NCBI GenBank assembly: GCA_958438955.1
Contig: CAUBTS010000035.1
Coordinates: 1 to 17,761, forward strand
Length of the DNA: 17,761 nucleotides
Reading direction: 5' to 3'
From: an uncultured Collinsella sp.
Lineage (GTDB): Bacteria; Actinomycetota; Coriobacteriia; Coriobacteriales; Coriobacteriaceae
A program made the position numbers and the translations under genes. This document shows positions 1 to 5,625 of the stretch, piece after piece (within the stretch, counting starts at the first letter, position 1; the number at the start of each line of letters is the position of its first letter). The notes under the pieces were generated by a model. That model did not search any database, was not told the origin of the DNA, and saw nothing but the letters and a program-made list of their open reading frames with translations.

Positions 1-37
1 GATTCAACTGTAAGCCATGTCTAACAAAGGAGGGTAC

Positions 38-1168
38 ATGCCCAACAAACCCGTGAAGATCATCATGCTTACCGGATACCTCGGTGCCGGCAAGACCACG
101 CTACTCAACCACATCCTCGCCAACGACGGCGGCATCCGCGCTGCCGTGATCGTCAACGATATCGGCGAGATTAACGTCGACGCCAGCCTTATCGCCGACG
201 GCGGCCTTTCCGAGACCGACGACCTCATCCCGCTTACCAACGGCTGCATCTGCTGCACGCTTTCGGATGACCTCGCCAACCAGCTGCAGGGCATCGCCGA
301 TTCGGGCGACTTCGACTACATCATCATCGAGGCCTCGGGCATTTGCGAGCCCATCCCCATCGCCTACACCATCTCGAGCTTCTGCGACGAGGCAAAGGTG
401 GGCGGCGAGCCCAAGCTCGCGCTCGACAACATCGTCGCCGTGGTCGACTGCGCCCGCATGTACGACGAGTTCAACGGCGGTCGCGACCTGCTGGCCGAGA
501 ACATCGACGAGGACGACATCGAGAGCCTGCTCATCCAGCAGATCGAGTTCTGCTCCACGCTGATCCTCAACAAGACCGATACCGTCACGCCCGAGCAGAT
601 TGCCGAGCTCAAGGCCATCGTGCGCAGCCTGCAGAAGGATGCTGTGATCGTCGAGGCCCAAAACGGCGAGGTCCCCATGGAGGAGCTGCTCGATACCGAC
701 CGCTTCGACTTTATGCGCGCCTACAACTCCGCCGCTTGGATCGAGGCCATGGAGCATCCCGAAGAGCACGACGACCCCGAGGTGCTCGAGTACGACATCG
801 AGACCTTTGTGTACTCGCGCCGTAAGCCGTTTGACCTGCAGAAGTTCACCGATTTTGTTGAGCAGGAGTGGCCCGACGAGGTCATCCGCGTCAAGGGTCC
901 GCTGTGGCAGACCGGCAATCCGGACATGTGCTACATGTTTGAGCAGGCCGGCCACCAGATGCGCCTGATGGAGAACGGCCTGTTTGTCGACTCGGCGCCC
1001 GAGGGCGAGAAGCAGAAGATCATCGACGAAAACCCCGAGATCATGCAGATTTGGGACGACGAGACGGGCGACCGCATGACGAGCCTGTGCATCATCGGCC
1101 GTCACATGGACAAGGATGCGCTCATCGCCTCCCTCGATGCCTGCCTGACCGACTGGCACCGCGCCTAG
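38..1168 (+). CDS. COG0523 (CobW/YjiA/ZigA-type) G3E-family P-loop GTPase, putative metal chaperone
   Basis: The 376-residue protein has the full G3E GTPase layout. A Walker A motif GYLGAGKTT lies at residues 13-21, the family metal-binding CxCC (GCICC) at 69-73, an IIIEASG Walker B-like strand at 95-101 and an NKTD guanine-specificity motif at 178-181. A CobW C-terminal-type region follows. Members of this family use GTP to deliver metals (Zn, Co, Fe or Ni) to client enzymes in the cytosol. The client cannot be told from sequence, because no metal-specific His-rich tail or neighbouring cobalamin, hydratase or Zur-regulated gene is visible. The ATG at 38 is chosen because AAAGGAGGG (26-34) sits at ideal spacing before it. 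An in-frame ATG at 17 would add seven residues but lies upstream of that site. A strong terminator follows at 1211-1249, so the gene probably ends its transcript there. The family call is firm and the substrate unknown. Confidence 0.93.
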   Translation: MPNKPVKIIMLTGYLGAGKTTLLNHILANDGGIRAAVIVNDIGEINVDASLIADGGLSETDDLIPLTNGCICCTLSDDLANQLQGIADSGDFDYIIIEASGICEPIPIAYTISSFCDEAKVGGEPKLALDNIVAVVDCARMYDEFNGGRDLLAENIDEDDIESLLIQQIEFCSTLILNKTDTVTPEQIAELKAIVRSLQKDAVIVEAQNGEVPMEELLDTDRFDFMRAYNSAAWIEAMEHPEEHDDPEVLEYDIETFVYSRRKPFDLQKFTDFVEQEWPDEVIRVKGPLWQTGNPDMCYMFEQAGHQMRLMENGLFVDSAPEGEKQKIIDENPEIMQIWDDETGDRMTSLCIIGRHMDKDALIASLDACLTDWHRA

Positions 1169-1210
1169 GTTTATCGAGGCGGAAATGTCCGCCCGTTACG
1201 TAACCGCCAA

Positions 1211-1249
1211 ACCGCCACGAAGGTGCCTGTCCCCTTCGTGGCGGTTTTT
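1211..1249 (+). terminator. Rho-independent terminator after the COG0523 GTPase gene
   Basis: A perfect 13-bp inverted repeat, with arms ACCGCCACGAAGG at 1211-1223 and CCTTCGTGGCGGT at 1233-1245, encloses a 9-nt loop. The right arm runs into five T residues (1245-1249). It lies between the GTPase stop (1168) and the trmL ribosome binding site (1261-1266), so it should insulate trmL from the upstream gene. The loop and flanks read GGTGCCTGTCCCC, a motif that I recall from dispersed palindromic elements in other bacteria. This may be a repeat element acting as a terminator. Confidence 0.85.
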
Positions 1250-1270
1250 CGTTCCGAGCCAAGGAGATTC

Positions 1271-1870
1271 ATGTTCAACATTGTGCTGTATGCGCCCGAG
1301 ATTCCGGCCAATACGGGCAATATCGGCCGCACCTGCGTGGTCACCGGCGCCCGCCTGCATCTGGTGGAGCCGCTGGGGTTTTCGCTCGATGACAAGACGG
1401 TACGTCGCGCCGGTCTGGGCTACTGGCAAAACTTGGACGTGACGACTTATGCCGGCTGGGAGGATTTCCTTGCGCGCAACGGCCTCTCCCCTGCCGACGG
1501 TCGCCTGCATCTGCTGACCAAAAAGGCACGCCGCACCTATGCGCAGAGCACCTACCGAGATGGCGACTACTTGATCTTTGGCAGTGAGAGCTCGGGCATT
1601 CCCGAGCCACTGCTTGCCGCGGCGCCCGAGCGCTGCGAGCGCATCCCAATGCTGCGCGATTGCGACTCACTCGATAACGCCGAGGTCTGGGAAGCCCACG
1701 AGGAATCGCTGGGGCATACCGAGGACGGCCACGAAGCCATCCTTCAGCAGGATATCTGCGGCAACTTCGTCAATCCGGACGACTACCGTATCAGCGCCCT
1801 CAACCTCTCCAACAGCGCCGCCATCGTCCTCTACGAGGCCCTGCGCCAAACAGGCTTTCCGGGAATGTGA
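1271..1870 (+). CDS. trmL: tRNA (cytidine/uridine-34-2'-O)-methyltransferase TrmL, SPOUT family, with an internal insertion
   Basis: TrmL methylates the 2'-OH of the wobble base in tRNA-Leu species using S-adenosylmethionine. The 199-residue protein matches the family at the N-terminus (VLYAPEIPANTGNIGRTC, residues 5-22), in the EPLGF and RRAGL.YW stretches, in YLIFGSESSGIP (100-111), in RIPML (124-128), and in the trefoil-knot segment LNLSNSAAIVLYEALRQ (177-193). The E. coli enzyme is about 157 residues. The extra length is almost entirely one insertion of about 42 residues (roughly 131-172) between RIPML and LNLSN, rich in Glu, Asp and His. The ATG at 1271 follows AAGGAG at spacing 4-5. The frame remains open back to about 1223 but has no ribosome site there. 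The TGA stop (1868-1870) lies inside the hairpin repeat at 1863-1897. Confidence 0.93.
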   Translation: MFNIVLYAPEIPANTGNIGRTCVVTGARLHLVEPLGFSLDDKTVRRAGLGYWQNLDVTTYAGWEDFLARNGLSPADGRLHLLTKKARRTYAQSTYRDGDYLIFGSESSGIPEPLLAAAPERCERIPMLRDCDSLDNAEVWEAHEESLGHTEDGHEAILQQDICGNFVNPDDYRISALNLSNSAAIVLYEALRQTGFPGM

Positions 1871-1897
1871 CAAAGGGGCAGTCCCTTTGTCACATTC
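1863..1897. repeat. 35-nt palindromic repeat, copy 1, overlapping the trmL stop codon
   Basis: A perfect 15-bp inverted repeat has arms GAATGTGACAAAGGG (1863-1877) and CCCTTTGTCACATTC (1883-1897) around the loop GCAGT. It fills the gap between the convergent trmL and UvrA-like genes: it contains the trmL TGA and ends two bases before the other gene's stop. Read on the + strand it is 29/35 identical, without gaps, to the minus-strand reading of 5591-5625. There is no T-tract, but the symmetric stem could still slow or end transcription from both sides. Confidence 0.85.
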
Positions 1898-1899
1898 GG

Positions 1900-4380
1900 T
1901 TATAGGTAGCGACCGGTAATGCTCTTGGAGCAGGCTGCGATGTCGCCCGGCGTGCCGGCGCAGACGATTTGCCCGCCGGCGTCGCCACCGCCCGGGCCCA
2001 TGTCGATCACATAATCGGCGTTACGGATAAGGTCGAGATCGTGCTCGATCACGACAACTGTGGCGCCCTTGGCAACGAGGCCGTCGAACACACTCAGCAA
2101 CACCTGAACATCGAGCGGATGTAGTCCGATCGTGGGCTCGTCGAATACGAACACGGCATCGTCCTGCACGCGGCCCATCTCGCTCGCAAGCTTAAGACGC
2201 TGCGCCTCGCCGCCCGAAAGCGCCGGCGTGGGCTCACCGAGCGTGAGATAACCCAAGCCCAGGTCGTGCAAGGTCTGCAAGCGCGCCTGAACTTTCTTGA
2301 GCCCCACCGTGGCATCGAGAGCCTCGTCCACGCTCATGTCCATGAGCTGCGGCAACGTAAGCAAGCTCCCGTCCTTGCCCTCGCGATGGATATGCGAAGC
2401 CGTGTCTGCATAACGCGAACCGCGACATGCCGGGCAGACGATCTCGACGTCGGGCAAAAACTGCACGTCGAGCGATATCGAGCCCGTGCCATCGCACGTA
2501 GGGCAGCGCAGAGTGCCAGTGTTGTAGCTAAAGGCACCTGCCTTGTAGCCGGCTGCCTTGGCCTCTGGCGTGCGGGCGAAAGCGCGGCGCAGCTCATCAT
2601 GGATGTCGGCATAAGTCGCCACCGTCGAGCGCACGTTGGCGCCGATAGGCGTAGCGTCAATCAGGTTTGCGCGGGCAATGCCTTCGGCATCGATCCAACG
2701 CACATGTTTTGGCAGGCGCTCGCCGGCTGCCTGCGCCTTGAGTGCCGGGATAAGCGCCTCGAGCACCAACGTCGTCTTGCCCGAACCCGAAACGCCCGTA
2801 ACCGCGACGAGACGGCCGCGCGGGATATCGACTTCGAGCGGCTTGACGGTATGGATAGCATCGGTTGCCATGTGGATATGCCCCTGGTCGAACATCTCGT
2901 CGTCAGTCACCTGCGGACGCAAGCGCTTGGGCTCTGCGCGCAAAAACGGAGCGATGCGGCTGCCCCGCGATTGCTCGACCTCGTCTACCGTGCCTGCAGC
3001 AATCACATTGCCGCCGCCTGCTCCAGCAACGGGACCCATCTCAACCAGATAGTCGGCTTCCGCCAGTACGCGCGTATCGTGGTCGACAACAACCACGGTG
3101 TTGCCATCATCCACCAGATCGCGCATTACGCCCACCAAGCCGTCGACATTGGCAGGATGCAAGCCGATCGAAGGCTCGTCCAGCACATAGAGCACGCCTG
3201 TCGATCGGTTGCGCACCACGCGAGCAAGCTGCACGCGCTGGCGCTCACCCGTGGAGAGCGTGGCACCGGCGCGATCGAGTGAAAGGTAATCGAGACCCAG
3301 GTCGACCAGACGACGGGCCGTGCTCAAAAATGAATCGCAGATATCCGCTGCCATGGGCTGCATCTCGGGCGGCAAGGATGCGGGCACCCCACGCACCCAC
3401 TCAATCGCCTCGCCCAAAGTCATGGCCGCCGCCTGTGCCAGATTGATACCGCGCACCTGGGGCTGCCGCGCAGCCTCGGAGAGACGCGTGCCGCCGCAAT
3501 CGCGGCATGGGCCCTCGCGCAAAAAGCGCGCAACGCGTTTTAAGCCCTTATCGTCCTTGACCTTGGCGAGCGCATTCTCGACGGTATAGACGGCGTTGTA
3601 ATAGGTAAAGTCGAGTGGCGTAGCGCCCTCGCCGTTTTTGGGCACGTAGAGGATGTGCTTCTTAACCGCCGGACCATGAAACACGATGTCGCGCTCTTGA
3701 GGCGTGAGCTGGTTAAACGGCACGTCGGTGCGCACGCCCATCTCGCCGGCCACCTGCTTCATCAGATCCCACATGAGCGTGCCCCAAGGAAGCACCGCGC
3801 CCTCGTTGATAGTCTTTGACTCGTCGGGCACCAAGCTCGCCTCGTCCACCTCATGCATAACGCCGGTGCCGCCGCAGGTGGGACATGCACCACCGCTATT
3901 GAAAGCCAAATCCTCGGCACCCGGCGCGTAGAACTCGCGGCCGCATGCGGGGCACGTGAGCGACAGGCCCGCAGCCACGTTAAGGCTCGGCTCCACACGC
4001 GCCCCGCAATGCGGGCACACGTGATGGGCGCAGCGGCTAAAGAGTAGACGCAGGCTATTGTTGAGCTCGGTCATGGTGCCAAAGGTGGAACGCACGCCCG
4101 GCACGCTGGGGCGCTGATGCAATGCGAGAGCCGCCGGCACGTGCAATACCTCATCCACCTGAGCGTGCTCGGCCTGCGTCAGGCGACGGCGGGTATAGGT
4201 GCTGAGCGCCTCCAGGTAACGGCGCGAGCCCTCGGCATAAAGAACCCCCAGCGCCAGCGAACTCTTGCCCGAGCCCGACACGCCGGCAATACCCACGAGC
4301 TTTCCCAACGGGATATCGATATCGATGTCCTTGAGGTTGTGGACACGCGCGCCACGCACCTCGATAGCCTGCGGGCTCAT
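1900..4380 (-). CDS. UvrA-like ABC-class ATPase lacking the UvrB-binding domain (UvrA2/DrrC type)
   Basis: The 826-residue protein has the tandem UvrA architecture. It opens with the family N-terminus IEVRGARVHNLKDIDIDIP and Walker A GVSGSGKSS at 33-41. A first signature LSTGERQRVQLAR and Walker B VLYVLDEPSIGLHP follow. A second Walker A GVSGSGKTT, a C-terminal zinc module (CPTCDGTG...FLPD...CPACRGSRY), the signature LSGGEAQRLKLA and FVFDEPTIGLHP complete it. After TELNNSLRLLFSR (residue 116) it passes straight into zinc-type CxxC pairs (122/125, 143/146, 166/169). The roughly 115-residue UvrB-binding domain of repair UvrA (about 940 residues) is therefore absent. Such paralogues include Deinococcus UvrA2 and the Streptomyces drug-resistance protein DrrC, so a role in drug tolerance or non-canonical DNA lesion binding is inferred. 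The start at 4380 matches where E. coli UvrA begins. A GTG at 4404, one base after the upstream stop, would add eight residues. Confidence 0.9.
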   Translation of the reverse strand: MSPQAIEVRGARVHNLKDIDIDIPLGKLVGIAGVSGSGKSSLALGVLYAEGSRRYLEALSTYTRRRLTQAEHAQVDEVLHVPAALALHQRPSVPGVRSTFGTMTELNNSLRLLFSRCAHHVCPHCGARVEPSLNVAAGLSLTCPACGREFYAPGAEDLAFNSGGACPTCGGTGVMHEVDEASLVPDESKTINEGAVLPWGTLMWDLMKQVAGEMGVRTDVPFNQLTPQERDIVFHGPAVKKHILYVPKNGEGATPLDFTYYNAVYTVENALAKVKDDKGLKRVARFLREGPCRDCGGTRLSEAARQPQVRGINLAQAAAMTLGEAIEWVRGVPASLPPEMQPMAADICDSFLSTARRLVDLGLDYLSLDRAGATLSTGERQRVQLARVVRNRSTGVLYVLDEPSIGLHPANVDGLVGVMRDLVDDGNTVVVVDHDTRVLAEADYLVEMGPVAGAGGGNVIAAGTVDEVEQSRGSRIAPFLRAEPKRLRPQVTDDEMFDQGHIHMATDAIHTVKPLEVDIPRGRLVAVTGVSGSGKTTLVLEALIPALKAQAAGERLPKHVRWIDAEGIARANLIDATPIGANVRSTVATYADIHDELRRAFARTPEAKAAGYKAGAFSYNTGTLRCPTCDGTGSISLDVQFLPDVEIVCPACRGSRYADTASHIHREGKDGSLLTLPQLMDMSVDEALDATVGLKKVQARLQTLHDLGLGYLTLGEPTPALSGGEAQRLKLASEMGRVQDDAVFVFDEPTIGLHPLDVQVLLSVFDGLVAKGATVVVIEHDLDLIRNADYVIDMGPGGGDAGGQIVCAGTPGDIAACSKSITGRYL

Positions 4381-4405
4381 CTTCTGTTCCGTCACCTTTA
4401 TCACC

Positions 4406-5524
4406 CTACTCGTGCCATAAAATGCGATCGCTAATGTACTCGCCCAGCATGGGCACGGTAAACCGGACGAGGCCGTATCCGGCAGCCTCGATGACGCGCT
4501 CGCGAATCAGGCTTGCGCGATATTTACTCGCCCAGCTCTGGGTACGATCACAGCGCTCAATGATATCCGCCATGCGCGTCGGTTTGTCCTCGTCAACCGC
4601 CATGGCCTCGATAAAGAGGCGCTGTGGACTGCGCAGCCCGTAATACAGGGGCGCGTCAACCGCTTCGTAGAACTCGGAGACGGCATCCGCATGGCCATCC
4701 TCGACATCGCGCCTTTCGATGACCTGCGAGCCACGCCGGACAGCAGACCGCCACATGTAATATCCCACCAGCTGAACCATATAGGGATGCCCCATGCTCT
4801 TGCGTGCCGCAAGGTCCGCCGTCTCCGCGTCAACGTAAAGACCAGCGTCTTTGACCGTCTGGATATATGAATCGCGCACCTTGGGCAAAGATATCGCCCC
4901 CAGCGTACGCTGCTGGGCGCGGCGCAAAAACGTCACGCTCGGCTCTTCGAGCAGATCGTCAACCATACTGGGCAAGCCGGCAAAAACCAGCGCAAGACCG
5001 CGCTGGTCGCTATCGGGTAATCCCGTGGCATCCTGGTCTCCGAGCACCTGCTGATAGAGAACGGCAAGAGCCGCCAGTTCCTCGATAGACGCCGATTGCG
5101 CCTCGTCAATCGCAAACAGTATGCCCTTGCCTGGACCGAGCTTCTTAAGGCGCTCGTTGACCAGCCCTCGCAACGTCTCGCCCTTTGCCCGCGCCGCCTC
5201 GACCGACATCCGACCAAACGACGGACCGAACTCCATTGACGTCACAACGGGTTTATTCGAGCGAAGCGCGTCGGCCAAGCGGTCGCATAAGCCAAGCGAA
5301 GCGGAATCGGAGACAACCGCCCATCCGCGCTCGCTGGCCAGACGTTGCAGCTCCCGCAGGAGAACTGTCTTGCCGCAGCCGCGGTTTCCCGTAATGAGCA
5401 TGAGCCTGCCCGGCGCTCCGGCGCCGTTATCGAGCCCTTCCTCGAAATCTTCGATGACCGACTCGCGACCAATGAGCATCGGAGGCCGCTTGCCTGCCGT
5501 TGGCTTAAAGGGATTTGGATTCAT
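4406..5524 (-). CDS. Orc1/Cdc6-like AAA ATPase (AAA_16 type) of unknown function
   Basis: The 372-residue protein begins NPFKPTAGKRPPMLIGRE. This is the N-terminal signature of a solitary ATPase family I recognise from actinobacteria, which has no established function. A P-loop GNRGCGKT lies at 46-53, Walker B ILFAIDEAQ at 135-143 and a sensor-1-like strand LALVFAGLPS further on. The C-terminal third (from about residue 300) looks like a winged-helix DNA-binding fold: RLFIEAMA...MADIIERC...ASLIRERVIEAAGYGLVRFTVPMLGEYI. This domain order resembles Orc1/Cdc6 and STAND-type regulators. CCGAGGAGG provides the ribosome site before the ATG at 5524. The stop (4406) directly precedes the UvrA-like gene, indicating co-transcription. 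Upstream lies a three-unit 10-bp repeat overlapping a promoter. It may regulate its own operon or load a partner on DNA. Both ideas are inference. Confidence 0.85.
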   Translation of the reverse strand: MNPNPFKPTAGKRPPMLIGRESVIEDFEEGLDNGAGAPGRLMLITGNRGCGKTVLLRELQRLASERGWAVVSDSASLGLCDRLADALRSNKPVVTSMEFGPSFGRMSVEAARAKGETLRGLVNERLKKLGPGKGILFAIDEAQSASIEELAALAVLYQQVLGDQDATGLPDSDQRGLALVFAGLPSMVDDLLEEPSVTFLRRAQQRTLGAISLPKVRDSYIQTVKDAGLYVDAETADLAARKSMGHPYMVQLVGYYMWRSAVRRGSQVIERRDVEDGHADAVSEFYEAVDAPLYYGLRSPQRLFIEAMAVDEDKPTRMADIIERCDRTQSWASKYRASLIRERVIEAAGYGLVRFTVPMLGEYISDRILWHE

Positions 5525-5558
5525 GTCGGCCTCCTCGGATTGGCAAACCCTGGTAATA

Positions 5559-5588
5559 GTTATACCAACTTATACCGAGTTATACCAA
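5559..5588 (-). promoter_or_regulatory. Promoter of the ATPase/UvrA-like operon
   Basis: On the minus strand a -35-like TTGGTA (5588-5583) is separated by 18 nt from TATAAC (5564-5559). TATAAC matches the sigma70/HrdB -10 consensus at five of six positions. The ATG of the ATPase gene begins at 5524 with GGAGG between. The two hexamers sit at the same place in repeat units of the array at 5561-5590, so a protein binding the repeats would compete with RNA polymerase. Confidence 0.6.
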
Positions 5589-5590
5589 CT
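5561..5590. repeat. Three tandem 10-bp repeats (TATACCAACT, TATACCGAGT, TATACCAACT), putative operator array
   Basis: The + strand shows three head-to-tail units with an exact 10-bp period at 5561-5570, 5571-5580 and 5581-5590. Units 1 and 3 are identical and unit 2 differs at two positions. One helical turn per unit places every unit on the same face of the DNA, as expected for cooperative binding by an oligomeric protein. The array covers the likely promoter of the ATPase gene and starts 37 nt upstream of its ATG. Confidence 0.7.
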
Positions 5591-5625
5591 GAATCTGCCA
5601 AAGGGGCTGCCCCTCTGTCACATGT
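5591..5625 (-). repeat. 35-nt palindromic repeat, copy 2, overlapping the TetM-like gene stop codon
   Basis: Read on the minus strand, this element matches the element at 1863-1897 at 29 of 35 positions without gaps. The shared core is ATGTGACA, then AGGGGCAG, then CCCTTTG and a final ATTC. Here the palindrome is imperfect (CAGAGGGG / CCCCTTTGG). As in copy 1, the TGA inside the left arm (5620-5618) is the stop codon of the preceding gene, and the orientation relative to that gene is the same. The right end abuts the 10-bp operator array of the downstream ATPase gene. Confidence 0.8.

Noticed and set aside
101..1159. A long (352-codon) open frame antisense to the COG0523 GTPase gene
   Set aside because: It is a mirror of GC-rich codon use in the real gene. 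It shows no domain motifs, no ribosome site and repetitive Val/Asp/Leu composition, while the + strand encodes all G3E motifs.
5561..5590. Reading the 10-bp tandem repeats as plasmid-type replication iterons
   Set aside because: There are only three short units, no Rep-type initiator or AT-rich unwinding region is nearby, and the units coincide with promoter hexamers of a chromosomal operon.
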